Assembly (NCBI RefSeq): GCF_016808095.1
Contig: NC_068971.1
Location: forward strand, 24,634,131-24,698,130
From: Vigna angularis
Lineage: Eukaryota; Streptophyta; Magnoliopsida; Fabales; Fabaceae
DNA: 64,000 nt
Reading direction: 5' to 3'
This document shows positions 1-13,066 of this stretch, piece by piece; positions within the stretch are counted from its first letter, which is position 1, and the number at the start of each line of letters is the position of its first letter. Both the position numbers and the translations under genes were made by a program. The notes under the pieces are model-generated. The model ran no database searches and was not told where the DNA came from. It saw nothing but the letters and a program-made list of their open reading frames with translations.

Positions 1-2
1 GA

Positions 3-165
3 TTGTTGAAAATCTAAGTGAGTCTAAATTCATATTGGATATAAATGAGAAGGTTGAGCATCACATACAATGAAGATCCATAAATTCCTTACCTTAAAGT
101 TTTGGATTAAAATTGATATTATTTTTTTATGAAGATGGAACTCAGGACCTATTACTTTTTGTCTA
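3..165 (+). repeat. Degenerate TRIM-type LTR fragment
   Basis: This stretch resembles, with many substitutions, the LTR of the TRIM at 21617-22189 read on its minus strand. Shared blocks are the start resembling TGTTAGAATTCC, the ATTGGATA-AAATGAGAA block, and the 'gaagatccat...ccttaaagtttt' block. No partner LTR is visible in the window, so it is a relic or solo LTR. Confidence 0.4.
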
Positions 166-1353
166 CCGAATGAATCTTTTTCTAAAGACCCATCATTTAA
201 CTTTTGGAAAACCTAATTCAACCCGAATTAAGTATAATACTTGATAAAATGAATAATTGAGACTTTTAGAAGGGTGGTATAAACTCAATTTTTAAGAAGT
301 CTCTAATAGGAATCACAACAAGTCGGGTACAAATAGTGTCTACTTGCTACCTAACTCGCAACAAAAAATTTATCCTCTTACTTGCCGGATATCCGTTTAA
401 AAAATACTATCAAATATCTATATCCATGAATATTTTTAAAAAATTATAGTTTTTTAAAATAAAATCTAAATAAAATTATAAAAAATATAGATATAATGTA
501 AATTAAATTAAAATTAAAATTTATTTTATTTTTAACTAATTTTAGCCTAATAAAATATAAATTAAATTTTATTTTCAATTAAATTTAACATAATAAAATA
601 TAAATTAAATTTTAATTTCAATATTTTACTAACAATGGATGCAGGTTGTAGTATGGTACTTACAGTATGACCTATTTATAATTAAATATTAAATTATTTA
701 TTATCGATTACCTACAAGTATTCATTTAAAATATTCATTTATTACTCATAATATATTTTATTTGTGAATACCCACTATCATGGATAATTTTGCATAGATT
801 AAAAAAAGGTTTATTTTCTCATCATCGCATATGATGATCATTTATTATCCCTTATTGTGTTAATCTTGTTTTTAAAAGGTTTATTATTGTCTTTCTTAGA
901 TGAAAAGGTTAAATTGCTACAGAATTTAGAAGAGTAATAATTTAGTGGTATGTGTTTAACAATCATAAAAGTTTAGTAATTATTATAAATGAGTAAATAG
1001 TATATTTAGTATATATTAAATATTGATATATTTTATTTTTAATATAATAAATAAAATAATTTTAATATAAAAGTTTAATTTTGTTAATTTTATTTAAATA
1101 TTATTGATAGGTAAGATAATTGAGCATGTGTTTGAACTTTAGTAATTGCCAGAAGAATAAAAGTTAATATACAATTAACTTGAAAGAAATAACAAAGAAT
1201 TCTAAATTTATCGAGTAAGAAGTAAAGTAAAACTCCTTTCAAATTGTATATTAGTATTAACTTTCTTTTAATAATAAACACACATAATCCATAATAGTTA
1301 CTAAAGACCAAACACAATCTCAATTATCTCAACCATTAAGTAGTTAAAACAAA
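166..1353. other. AT-rich intergenic DNA, no gene seen
   Basis: The sequence is very AT-rich (especially 430-790) and full of stop codons. I see no conserved coding segment, RNA gene or clear terminal repeat. The open frame at 1090-1323 is low-complexity AT sequence and not convincing. Confidence 0.6.
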
Positions 1354-1650
1354 CACTAGTAAAAAAAAAGCTTTTTAACGCGGCTAATAGGTCTCGGTTT
1401 ACACAAACTCGAAGCAAATATAAATGTGGTGGCAGTATTGCAATTTGAGTGAACTTATAGGTCTCAGTTCAACAGGAACCGAGGCATAATAACCATATTA
1501 ATTCGGTTAGAAACTACCCGAAGCGTATAATCTGCGTATAGGCACCGGTTGGAGGAAGGAATCGAGGCAATAGAAGTCAATTACTTCAGTTAAAGGAATA
1601 ACTGAGGCAATTTACCCTACCTACTACTGCACGCTTACCCCACCTACTAC

Positions 1651-1757
1651 TGCTCTTCTCTCTGCTGCATCCAAAAAATACTTCTCCACTTTTCTTCTCT
1701 CTCGCTGCATCCACATCCAAGAAAAAGTTCTCCACTTTTCTTCTCTCTCGCTGCCAT
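1651..1757 (+). repeat. Two-copy tandem repeat in CACTA leader
   Basis: A unit of about 55 bp rich in 'cttctccacttttcttctc' and 'tctcgctgc' occurs twice in tandem, just before the GC-rich segment of the CACTA element. It looks like pyrimidine-rich leader DNA. Confidence 0.55.
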
Positions 1758-2521
1758 CCAACCACTACCTCACCGTCGTGCCTCCCCGTTGTTGCTTCGC
1801 TGCTGCTCCCACAACGTCACCGTCGCGGCCTCTCCGTTGCTGCCTCGCCGTCGCGTGGTCAAGACAATGTTGCCACCGTCCGTCGAGCTCCCTCTCGTTA
1901 TTGGCGACCTGCTTTATCCGGGCGAGCCTTTCGTCACCAGCTTCGTCCATTGGGGAGCCACGGAGCCCACAGTCGAGTGCGGGGAGCCTCGAGGTGGGGA
2001 TCGACGGCGAGTAGAGAACCACCCGATGATGGAGGAGTGAGGGTGGAGGGGATGACAGCGCCGAAGGATTCACGGAAGGCGGGGGAGCAGAGGAAACCGG
2101 TGACGGTGGCGAGGGTTTTCTTCTTCCCCTGGAGCGATCTTCTTCTTCCCCTGCGACCTCCACCACCACTGGGCGAAACCCTAGCCACATTGTCGTCAGC
2201 CACCTTGCCGTCAACCACCTTGTCGTCAGCTAGAATCGCGTCCTCACCAGAATCGCATCGGCGCTATCTTCCATGGCGATCTTCACGAAGCTCTGGCGTT
2301 AGTCATGCAACCTCCATCTACGCGCCACCATTCATCTTCATCACCTACAAACCCAGAAATCAAAAAATCCCAAATCCCCTTCACGTCTCTGTCTACGGTT
2401 CAACCAAGTTGCTGCAAGTTCCTGTGGCACAGTGAGACACTGCTGCTATATTTTACATCTATTGATTTTACACTGCCGCAAGTTCCCTTGGCCTTCATTC
2501 CAATGTTTCACATATATTGAT

Positions 2522-2851
2522 TTACATTCTTTGGATTAGGATTGTATTGTGCTGGTATAACAATAGTTTTAATGCAGAAGTTTGACTTCCAAGATATGCT
2601 TGATGCATCCAGAAGCATAAGGTTAACAACGTGCCAACAGTGCCACCAATGATCCTTGCGCTAGTGAAGTATTCAAGTAAAGCTAGGTGTGACTTGTCCA
2701 GCGTAAGAAGAATGTTTCCAATGGGTTGAACTAAGGCAAGGTTATGGACCAACAGAAAGTAGTGGTTTGAGTAGCTTAATTCTTGATTGCTGGAAGATCT
2801 ACAAGCAGAAATTGTTCTTAATGTGAATTGGAAGATACTGACTCGGTTCAA
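2522..2851 (-). other. Possible captured gene fragment inside CACTA element
   Basis: The minus strand has a 109-codon open frame with non-repetitive, hydrophobic sequence (for example NHYFLLVHNLALVQPIG and ARIIGGTVGTLLTLCFWMHQ) that could form one or two membrane segments. I do not recognise the family. CACTA elements often capture host exons, so this could be such a fragment, but chance is not excluded in only 330 bp. Confidence 0.25.
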
Positions 2852-3234
2852 TAGGAACCGAGGCGAAACGTTTTTCGAAAAAAAATATAAAAAAAAATCT
2901 GTACTGCATCGGTTATCAGTGAACCCTTTTTACCTCGTCTGTATATGCCTCGGTTGCAGAATCGGTGCCTATAAGCGAAAATAACCGGTGCCATATCCCT
3001 TGAGTGCACTAGTGAAAACTGATGAATTTAATGTTTTTGTACTAAAACTCTTGATTTTTTACTAAAAATTAAAAATAAAATGTGAGTACTTATTGTATTA
3101 AACTAACTATTTATCCATCAACAATTAATTACTACTTTAATGACATATTTAATTTATAACAAACAAATAAATGAATGACTAATAAAATGATAACAAATAA
3201 GTTGAAATATTAGGAAAATTCAAAGAAACTTATT

Positions 3235-3560
3235 CTGGGATTTGGATGCTAAGGTAGAAGATAACATGGAAAAAAGTGGATGATTTATGTAAATCAAAGA
3301 AAGAGAGTAGAGTAGGAATCAAAGATATTATGATGCTTAATATAGCTCTGCTAGTTAAGTGGAAGTGGAAATTAGGTTCAACAGACTAGCATACTATGGA
3401 AAAAAATTTTAGACTGAAAAGTATGGATCATTTGAGAAATATAAAAGTTAGAAGAAAATAATTATGACATGTGATGGTGGAGAGATTATGATAGGTGTAT
3501 AGAGGAGGTATAAATGGTGGTGGTTGGTTTGATAATAATATAATATGGAGAGTATGGAAA
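3235..3560 (+). pseudogene. LINE (L1-type) reverse transcriptase 3' relic
   Basis: Read on the plus strand with several frameshifts and stops, the sequence follows the pattern seen after the reverse transcriptase in plant L1 LINEs: a 'W..LC.pK..GG.GIKD...lN.ALL.KW.WrL' region. The segment GIKDIMMLNIALLVKWKWKL is readable. No ORF1, endonuclease or poly(A) tail could be linked to it. It is an old truncated copy. Confidence 0.6.
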
Positions 3561-3566
3561 GGCTAT

Positions 3567-3780
3567 TGGCAATTCAAGTGTGAGTTCAAGTCTCACATTG
3601 GATAGAAATGAGAAAGTAGACAATTATATAAAGTTGAAAGATCCATTAACCCATTGCCTTAAGATTTTAGGTAGAGAGTGGTGTTAATTTCTTGTATGGT
3701 TGGACCCATATCTTATTGGTATTGTGTAAATGTAAGTTTTCCTGAGGATTGACTCCAACTTTTTTGTTAAAAATTTGCAA
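3567..3780 (+). repeat. Solo LTR of the TRIM family
   Basis: It contains the blocks 'aattcaagtgtgagttcaag', 'cattggatagaaatgagaaa', 'atccattaacccattgcctt' and 'gtagagagtggtgttaat', which match the LTRs at 21617-21812 and 22002-22189 read on the opposite strand. No internal domain or second LTR follows, so I read it as a solo or truncated LTR. Confidence 0.6.
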
Positions 3781-4329
3781 TAAATGAATTGAAGTTAGCA
3801 TAATTTCATGCGAGTAATAAATTATTTTATAAGTGTATTAGGGGGTTATAGGATATTACCTAATCCTAACCTCTTTCAAAATTAGCTTACATAATGGTCG
3901 TTATCCATTACATGTTATAATCTACCACTCAATATGTTACATCCATTGTCAACACCAAAATAAGAACATTTGATGTTAAAAAAGCATGACATTATACATT
4001 CAAGGTCAATATAGTAGTAGATGTTTCGAAAAATAGACTTACCAATCTATTATGTGTTTAAAGTAATTAGGGGGTCTTTTATGCAAGGAGAAAAATCATA
4101 TAGCGGTATGATCTTGGACTGATATAACTAAAGCTTCCAATGATGCCCGCATTGAAAATTAGTTACAACATATTTAAATTTCCAAATATATATGCTATTT
4201 AATAAAGATGGACTTACTCATATATATGGAGCAAAGTAAATTTGTTTTCCTCCCTTCAGTATGGTATTGCTCATGTATGTTTGAGTATTATATCCTTTTG
4301 TTACCCGTTGGGTCAATGAATTGATAGTT

Positions 4330-5270
4330 TATAAACTCATATTTGTCCTATTTTCCCTCCTCCAAATACAAATCATGTACTTTCTCTTCATACATAAACT
4401 TGGAGGCAAGGTATAAATCTCTAGCAAAACTTGGATGATGAAGTAGTCCATCACATTTTTTTCTTTTTTGCATACAAACAAAAGTTTTTAGCATTATTCG
4501 GATTCACAAACATACACTTAAATCTTAGAATTATTGGAAGATTCCAAACTGCCTTCAAAGCAGGGTCGTGCTTTGTGACCTCATCAATGTTCGCCTGATC
4601 AACATCTTTGACATTATAACGTGACAATCCACACCTGAGAAAACTTTTAAAATCTAAAAGCTTTTTCTTGTGTAAAATATAATCATTAGGAAAAAATGAA
4701 TCTTTTGATATTCCATACCGATCGGACAAGGTGTCTTTTTTTCCTCATAATTTCGATTACGTAGTGTATTACTTTTTGAAAAAAAATTCTTCAACAACTG
4801 AAGTAACTTTGTGAAGCTTTTATTAGTCCATTCATTCAATGCCTTCAAACTTATCAACCTTAATTGTACTGATAATCATGTGAATTTAGTTTAATCAGGA
4901 TATAATAGAGTCTATACATCTATAAACATATTTTCATAATTACCTACTTTAGCAAAAGATTGTACTTTAACATCACGAATCATGTCCTGTAATCTATTAT
5001 CCATTGTCCAATCAATAGATTCATCTATTTGACACACACTTGACATGCTTAACAGTTCATCATATCATGTCCATGTTGTATAACTTTTCACAAATTCATC
5101 GCACAAAAGATATTCTTTAATTTTGGAAACATGTAATATCCTACGTACAATTTAAATAATTCACACAAAGACACCTCATTCTTACTCTTTCTTCTACATT
5201 ACCAACATTAACATACCTAAAGGCACCAACAAGTCTTCAAAGAATTCTAATTTGAGTGCATTTAATTCTG
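4330..5270 (-). pseudogene. Degraded CACTA (TNP2) transposase, N-terminal part
   Basis: On the minus strand, and broken by stops and frameshifts, this follows the same order as the CACTA transposase at 53659-54456. First comes a cysteine motif CLCVNYLN near 5190 (compare CPCVNCLN). A segment like 'LLCDEFVKSYTTWT' follows near 5070. Next come SNTLRNRNYEEKK-PCPIGMEYQKIH near 4760, CGLSRYNVKD near 4620 and LPIILRFKCMF near 4520. A DGLLHHP segment near 4440 corresponds to the start of the TNP2 core. Element ends were not found, so this is an old copy unrelated in position to the two bounded CACTA elements. Confidence 0.7.
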
Positions 5271-5870
5271 AACCAATATTAAACATCTCCATGATGTACT
5301 ATTTAATGTTTCCTTTACCCATATATTTCTTTTGCGGTTATTTTTTCAAGACCGTACTTATATCAAAATTTTCATTCTTAATCAACCTCTTTTTAATTTC
5401 CATAAGGAACTCCTTATTTGTATATAAATTTTCAAATTTATTGTCTGAAAATGATTTTATGATGAAATTTTTCATGACATTGTCTTATATATAAGGGGTA
5501 GGGGTGAGTATACCACTAACGTGAGGTTGAGATCTATTATTCTAATCATTATAGAGACATTGTCTTTCTAGGAATTGAAATTTAAGTAATTTAAAAGATA
5601 AACACAAAACACGCTCACATATCCAAAATAAATTGCAAATAAATCTCATTTTAGGATTTTGATAATACATTGATATTTTGACACAATGATAAAATACTAG
5701 CAATAATCATGTATTAAATAATAAACCTTGGATGATTTAATATTAAAAAAAATATAAATAATTATTACACATTTATCACCGCTGGTTATTAGAAAATATT
5801 AATCCTCCTTTGGCATGACTAATGCCACACATATTTCAAGCTTTTAATTCTTTTTATATTTTAAAATAAA

Positions 5871-7440
5871 GATTAAATATATTTTTAGTCCTTAAACTTA
5901 AACCTGATATTGGAGTTCATTCATGTTCTAAACTTTGATATAGTTTGGTTCTCAGACTTTAAAAATGAATTGATATAGTTGTTAATGGTCATCAACAAGT
6001 TTACCGAATAGCTCAAGTAATATAAAATGGTAAAACTGAGTATCGTTTTCCAAGAGACTCAAGTAATACTATATAATGGTATAATTAATAACCCATCTAG
6101 ACTAAAGAATATAAGATTATGTGCTAGAAGATAAAATGACAGAAATAAAAGGTGGACTTTGATAGTTAGAGGCACTTAGAATAATGGAAAGTTTGATCAC
6201 TCTCCATCAAACACTAAAATAACCCACCCAAACACTCACACACTAATCTTTTAGGTAAAAGAACCTAGGCTTTCTCACTAAGAACTAATCCATTCGACAT
6301 TTAACAAGCTAACCTACATTAAGATCTAGGGTTTAAGACAATTAGTTTCATTCCTATATACAAGCTCCATTAGATCTCTTATTTCAAGTCTAGGTTTCAC
6401 TATATTCTTCCCAAAACCTAATGAACCACAAATAAAACTATCCACGTCCCCATTTCAAGCAAGCATTAAGAGTGGAAACAAGAAATTAGCATATAATGGA
6501 AGAGACATGTATATAATTAAAGCATTTACAAAGTCCAAGAAAGTTTAATGGTTGCAAAAATATCTAACAAAATGAGTTTGGCTCTCAATTTCCATAGAGA
6601 GCCTCAAGCTTACAAAATGGAAAATGAGAAAAAAAAGAAGGAAACACAAGAAGGAAGAAGAGGATGTTCCCACAAGCCCCAAGCAGCCTACATGAGCTCC
6701 AAACATGAAGTCGTGCCTCAAAACCACCAAAGACCCGATATTCTTCAAGAAATCTGAATAAATAAGCTCAATGTGCCACATCAGTAAAGGCACCGCTCAG
6801 CGTCAGGGCTCTGCTACTCAACACTAGCCTTCAGGATGCCCATATTTTCTCTTTGTAATTGTGGCGCTCAACGGTGATAGGGGGTGCTCAACGGTGGATG
6901 CTCTAGATGCTCTCTGTAATTGCTTCGCTCAACGCAAGAAGGTGGCGCTCAAGGCAAGATGGGTTTCTAAAACTCTTCTTATTGTTGTTGTCTTCTTCTC
7001 TAGGTTGCCAAGCTTTTTTAATATGGTGAAGGATCTTCCTAAAACCAAAATAGAATCAAAAGAGGGGATTAGAGACATAATTACAAAAGTGTAGCCCAAA
7101 ATAAAAGTATTTACCAAAGAAAGATAAAAGTGAGGGCTAAAGCAAGTTATAAGCTATAAAAGAGCTAATTTTATCAATAGAATGAGGCTCATATAATGGT
7201 AAAAATCACCATTATCAATAGTACATCTAACCCAATTGTGTTAAATTTATTTTTCATGTGTCAAATGATGTTTGAGGCTAATGTTTGAACTATTTATACT
7301 ATTTGATACATTCTAGTTCAAATGTTAGCCTAAAACGTCATTTAATACATAAAAATAATTTAACATTGTTAGGTTACAGGAACTACACATATTATTTTTA
7401 TGTTTAGATTCAAGTTTAGGACTAAAAATATATTTAACCA
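5871..7440. mobile_element. Mutator-like (MULE) non-autonomous element
   Basis: Inverted ends: GATTAAATATATTTTTAGTC at 5871 and, inverted, TGGTTAAATATATTTTTAGT from 7440. The repeats extend about 35 bp (AGTCC-TAAACTT...). The perfect 10-bp direct repeat TTAAAATAAA at 5861-5870 and 7441-7450 flanks it, as expected for Mutator-like transposition. The interior of about 1.5 kb holds no transposase. It contains GCTCAACG-type short repeats (6790-6960) and may be a captured or nested sequence. Confidence 0.8.
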
Positions 7441-7450
7441 TTAAAATAAA

Positions 7451-10400
7451 TTATTTTACACATTTTAATACATGTTTCAATTAATTAATGTCAATATATA
7501 TAAATAAAATAAATAAGATATTAAGATATGATCATTATTCAGTAATTGATTTCAAGAATATTATAAGGCTTTTACCATGTTGTTCCTTTTTCTATCATCT
7601 TCATATTTTTAGTCTTTCAATTGAAAACACATACACATATTTTAATATCATTATCTTATATAAAATTATATCATGAAGATTTTTTTCTCCTTATTGTAAA
7701 ATGAAAAAGAAACACGTGATTTTATTTAATTATTATATCGAATATGTACCCTTAAATTTAAAGTCATAAATGATAGTTTTAGTTAGTCCAAGTACCATGA
7801 TTCAATCTGATTAAAGTTATCTAGCCTTTGCCACAAGATATTAAAAAAAAAATCAACATTAATAAATCATGAACAAACTCAAGACACCATCTTCCATTTA
7901 AAACCTTAAAATAAAATAATATATTTATGAGTTCTTGTTATTTATATAGTACATATTTTATTCATTTCTATCCAATATAAAACTTTTAGTTCACTTTAAA
8001 TTCTTAATTTTAAAAAAAATTAAATTCTTTTATAAAAGTACATTATTTTTGCTCTTTCCGATATTGATGTTCATATATTTTAAACAATGCAAATAGCTTT
8101 ATGCCATTCCTTGATGACTTGTTATCATTTTCAGTTCTCACTACGTATGAAGCATCTAATCTTGTTAACCATTGATCAAATTCATCTTTTTAATAATCAT
8201 GCTTATGATCATATGTTCTAACCTTTCTACATTTTGATACTATAAAAAAATTTAGTTATGCAAATTATGACAAGTTTTCCTTCTAATAAAGTTGCATTTG
8301 ATGAACAAACATTGTTTTCAGATCCTTTAATACTATTACTTCGAGTTTCTATTATTTAGTGACATTAATAATCACATATCAAAGCAAAAAAATTATTGGA
8401 AACTTAGGTTCAAAACCTTAGAAATTGTTTTTTGGTATTTTTGACCGCAAAACTCGTGATTGAACTAATTAAAATACTGTGATTTGAGTTAGTTTAAATT
8501 TGCACTTTTTTTTTTCAAAATAAACTCATTAACATAGAAGGTATTTGCACTTTAAAAAAAATGAATTAAACTAAACTCATTAATATAGATGGTATTCTTT
8601 ACAAATTGAATGAAACTAAAGTCATTAATATAGAAGGTCTATTAATTTTTATCGGAAGAGGAAATTAAAACTATAAAATTCATTCGTAAAACGGATAGAG
8701 TTTATTTAATTATTTTAACATAAAAATAACCTTTTACATATTAAACATATTTTGAAAACGATTTCATATTGGTAGGAAGAAGTGCTATACTAATACAGCC
8801 AAGTGTCTGGGTAAATATAACTTTACGTCTTTTCTATCATAAATGAACAATAAAAACGGATAATGCAACATTTCATATTGTATTTTTTTACTTTATACCT
8901 TTACGTGGAAAACAAAAAGACAATCGAAAAAAAGTGTGGAGGAGAATGAAATTTATCCATGAATGCATGCATTGATAAAAACAAATTATTAGATTTTATT
9001 CTTCTCACTTTTTCTTCCTTTTTTTCCTAATTAAAAGTATGTGAATCAATATTAAAAGTTAGGCCACTATTTCATAGAAATGTATGTTGAGAGAAAAATA
9101 AAAGAGTATAGTGGGTGTTGGGAAAATGAGCTTAGCTCACAAGATGAGAAAATATCATACGCTTCTAATTCAACTTTAAAGGTAACATTTGGTATATTTT
9201 TTTGGTTTTTTTCTCTTTCATAAAAGTGACATCTCTTTGTTTAGAGAAAACAAAGTAGCATGTCGTTTTCCTAACTCTTGTAATAGCTCTATTTTTTGGA
9301 TTTTCAATTAAAAGTTTTTTTTCTTTTGAGGATTTTTATTTACGTGTGTCTAGTTCGTGATTTTAGAATATCATTGAAATTATAACTATACTAAAATAAA
9401 ACCAGGGTCTCAAAATTAAGACTATAAAAATGAGTCGATTCCACCCATTCAGCCTATTAAAATTTATAAATTGTGTTTGAAAAAAAAATATAAATTATAT
9501 TTTGGCTCTCTATCCCTAACATTTATTTAATTGTTTTATAATGATTTTCATTATTATATGACTTGTGAATGTAGCTCACCTTTTCTTATTTGGTTGGGTT
9601 TTGTTTGGTGTAAAACTAAGAGAAGGTGAGTTAAAATCTTGAATTTAACTACTAAATGTACCCCTCAAATTGCTAAAGTACTCCTACATTATGTGCTTTT
9701 TTGCTTTTGATATTATCCAAAACACCTTTCCAATTTGTTAAGCCTGCCGTTAATTGCAAAGTAGGAAGATTGGCCGTCAACAGATTATTCAAATTATGTG
9801 CAATCTTTTCAATAAATAGTAGCTACAAGGATGGTCACTAGTTATGATATTCCTAATTAAAGCACTCAAGTTTTACAAAGAGGAAAAAGTCCTTCTCAAG
9901 AACTTAAGAAAATAAAATTATGTTTTTCTTAAGTTAGACGTTGGCTAATTTTTCTAGAAAGTTTCTCATCTAATTTCTTATTTTAAACTTATGTATAAAC
10001 TACTTTTGGTTTATTAAAAAAATAATCTAAATATATTCAAACACTTGCCAACTTGGTCGCTAAAGAAAGATGTTAGTGAGAGAAAAATGACAGGAAGGAG
10101 GAATATTGGAAGGAGTGGAGTGAGGAGAAAAGAAAAAGAAATAATTAAGAAAAGGTAAATGTCTAGCAATCTCTTAACTTGATTTTGAATGAGATATTGA
10201 AAATGCAATGTTTCTCTCTTTTTTTATTAATTTATATCTTCAATATAAAGAATTACGGAGTAAACTCTCTTCTTCTTTTTACTTTATATTGTTCTTTACT
10301 TTGTCATTGAAAAGGAGCAAATTCAATAAACATTTGATATATATTTAAAAGATTTGTTAAAACTGTATCATTGGTCTTTTATACTAGCTTTATTGGTACG

Positions 10401-10742
10401 AAAATGTTGGAAAAACTAATTAGACTAGGATATACTCTTCCAACCACATTTTTTCCATCTACATAGTTCAAACCCAGATTCTTACTTAAGAACTAAGTAA
10501 GTTCCATTAATATTAATGATATGTTCATTATTTACCTAATAAAACATAATTTTAGTGAAGCTTCTTCATTTCTTCTTTTATTAATATATATTTATATTTT
10601 AAAATACTTGTTTGTTAGGAAATTTGATATATTATTTTACTCTGATCCCATGTAATATCATATGATCATCCTAGCAAATTTCTACTTCTACCTAAAATCA
10701 AAATAAACAAAGTTACTTTGTTTGGTTGAACTATGAAAAACA
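7451..10742. other. Intergenic AT-rich DNA, no gene seen
   Basis: No conserved coding frame was recognised. The only structure is a short imperfect tandem repeat near 8520-8645, three copies of 'aactcattaa-ataga-ggtat' about 55-60 bp apart. The open frames here are low-complexity. Confidence 0.6.
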
Positions 10743-11149
10743 AGGTTAATAATTTATTTAGTCTTTATAATTATACAAAATTTAACTTCTTAATTTGTGA
10801 CTTAACTCATTTCTTTTACCCCTTAAACATATAGTTTTGAATCTGTTTTAGTTATTAGAATAAAATAATAAACAAAACACCAACAAACTGAGTATAAAAG
10901 GAAACATAATAACTGAATATCTAGAATATCTGAAAACTAAATAACTGATTGTATATAACATCTATAATATTTAATTATAATATTAGTCTCTGTTAATTTA
11001 TATAACAGAGAAAAAAAATTGAAATAACATTCATAAGGGCTAAAAAAGATTAAAAATTATGCGTAAAAAGCAAAAATAATTATTTTCAGGTATGAAGCCT
11101 AAAAAATAGAAGTTTCATAATTCTAAAACAAAAAATGAGTAAATAAACC
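10743..11149. repeat. Possible MITE with long imperfect inverted ends
   Basis: The left part (GGTTAATAATTTATTTAG, ... AACTTCTTA ... CCCCTTA) and the inverted right part (GGTTTATTTACTCATTTTT, ... AACTTCTATTT ... GCCCTTA) are similar over roughly 100 bp, so the segment can fold back. No target-site duplication could be confirmed. Confidence 0.35.
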
Positions 11150-12266
11150 TAAAAGTAGGAAAAATTTTAAAGTATGATGAGCCAAATAAAGAAGAACATT
11201 ATTAGGAGGGTTGCACGAAGTGGGTTTTGGTCATAATTCAAAAGGCATGAAGATGTGGGTTTGTTAATGAGATGATGCACGCATTGTGGAAAATGAAATT
11301 AGTTTGAAAGGGAAGACAGCCACAAATTTGGCAAACTAATAATGTTGGAAGACGTTCCTATCCAGTTACTGTCTTCTTGATTCCTGGTCTATGTAGTGGC
11401 AGTGTGTCTCTTTCACCACCATGCTGATTCACCTTTGCAATTGCAACACACGCCAACCCTTCTTTATCCTTCACCTCCTTCTAACAACCTCAAGTACCTG
11501 CTTCACTGTTTTTCATGATAATGTTTTAGTACACACCATCATCCTTCATGGTCCCTCTGCAACTGTTATTTCACATTACGTAATACCTGTCTTTTCGCAA
11601 TTTCCACATCCTGGCCCGTTTCCTTTTTCTTAAATACATTTTTTGTGAGAATAATGACATCACCCAAAACAAAAGAAGAAAGTTTTATAAGGGAATCCTA
11701 ACCAGGAATAATGAATCACGTAACCATGCCTCCATTACCTACAATGATTTTACCATATCTTTGTGGAAATCGACATCGAGACATGTATCTTTCCTGATAT
11801 GACATGCATAAAAAAACTTGCACTCCCACAAAGAAAGGGAAACATATTTTAATATTGTAGCCTTTTGGATCAAGATGGGTAATTGGGACTCACCACCGAA
11901 AGACAAGAATCTTGGATCACAAGTGATAGACTGAAACATGAGACTGAACAACTATTCAAGACATTTCATTGGGAAAAAGAGATGTCAGTAGGAGTTCGGA
12001 TGAAGTATATAATTTTTTTCTAATGTCAACAAATATCCGTATTTCAAGTGTGTCGAACAGACACCTTAACACTTCTTGCAAGCTTTACAGCACAACTGTT
12101 TCAATTCAGCTATATAATTAGTAGAGTAAATCTAAATTTCCTTTAAACTAAAAATCAAAAGGAAATATTGGGGATTCTATACTAGTATCCTATAGTATAA
12201 ATCATATCTTTGATCACAAACCGTGCTGCTGCTGTAACTTAAAATGACAACAGATGCACCTAAAAT
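11150..12266. other. 3' flank and likely 3' UTR of the U-box gene
   Basis: This lies downstream of the U-box gene stop codon (the gene runs on the minus strand). The part next to the stop is probably 3' UTR. I could not place the polyadenylation site. The open frames at 11421 and 11739 lack recognisable domains. Confidence 0.4.
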
Positions 12267-13066
12267 CTAGTTAGAAGTTTTCATAGTATGTTCACAATGA
12301 TTTCCTATTAACTCAAGAAGCTGGCCAGCTTTCCGCCTGGCCCTTTCTGAACCTTTTTCTTTCAAGTCCGAGAGAATATTGATCACCCTAGGCGAATTGA
12401 CAATTGACAAGTTTAGAGGATCTCCATGACAGAGGAGAACCAACACTGAAGTTGCATTCTCTTTGTTCCTGGGAGATCCATTGCTGACTAATTCCACCAA
12501 AGTGGATACAACATTCAAAGATCCAATTGCTGCTTTTCCATCGGGATGACCAGCTATTATAGCCATTATTGCCAATGCTTCGTCCCGCATTGCCCCATCA
12601 GGTTCTATTAGCATTTCTATCAACTTGGGCCCAATACCAGCCCTAATTGCCCGTCCTTTATTTCCTTGAGATAAACACAGATTGAAAAGTGCTTTTGCAG
12701 CATCCAACTTCCCTCTTGTACTTCCCTCGCAAAATAGAGTAACTAATGCCTGGATTGCTCCAGATGCACCAATTGCTACTCTGTTCTCATCCACCGCAGA
12801 AAGGCTGAAAAAGGTGGCTGCTGCATTTTCTCGGGCTGCCATACTACCATTTTCTAGCACATGAAGGATGCCTGGCACAGCCTCAGAAGCCATGATACGC
12901 TCTTTATTGTCCGCATAGATAGACAAGTTCAGAAGAGCAGTAACTGCATGCTCTTGGATGCCAGCATCAGATGTGTAGAGGAGACCAACAAGGCGAGGTA
13001 TAGCACCAGCTTCGGCAATCAGCATTCTATTTTGACTATTTTGCTTGGCAAGAAGTCGGACCTCCC
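12267..13066 (-). CDS. U-box gene exon 5 (residues 372-637), ARM repeats and stop
   Basis: Acceptor CTGCAG|GGGAGG at 13066. It encodes the ARM array: [61 protein letters not shown] and later repeats, ending EHTMKTSN at the stop. The repeated A-I/L-P-x-L-V and A-x-x-A-L-x-N-L patterns mark about five to six ARM units. Confidence 0.93.

Larger units (their letters stand above)
1354..3014. mobile_element. Small non-autonomous CACTA (En/Spm) transposon
   Basis: The element begins CACTAGTAAAAAA at 1354 and ends with the inverted CACTAGTG at 3014. It is flanked by AAA on both sides (1351-1353 and 3015-3017), the 3-bp duplication expected for CACTA elements. Both subterminal regions carry repeated short hairpins of the type CGGTT...AACCGAGGC (1390-1620 and 2840-2990), typical transposase-binding repeats. 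No transposase is encoded. The interior is unusually GC-rich (about 1740-2300), unlike the surrounding DNA, and may be a captured or leader segment. Confidence 0.8.

Noticed and set aside
1765..2435. Host gene in the GC-rich segment
   Set aside because: Several long frames overlap on both strands without a recognisable domain, and the segment is inside a CACTA element; kept only as possible cargo.
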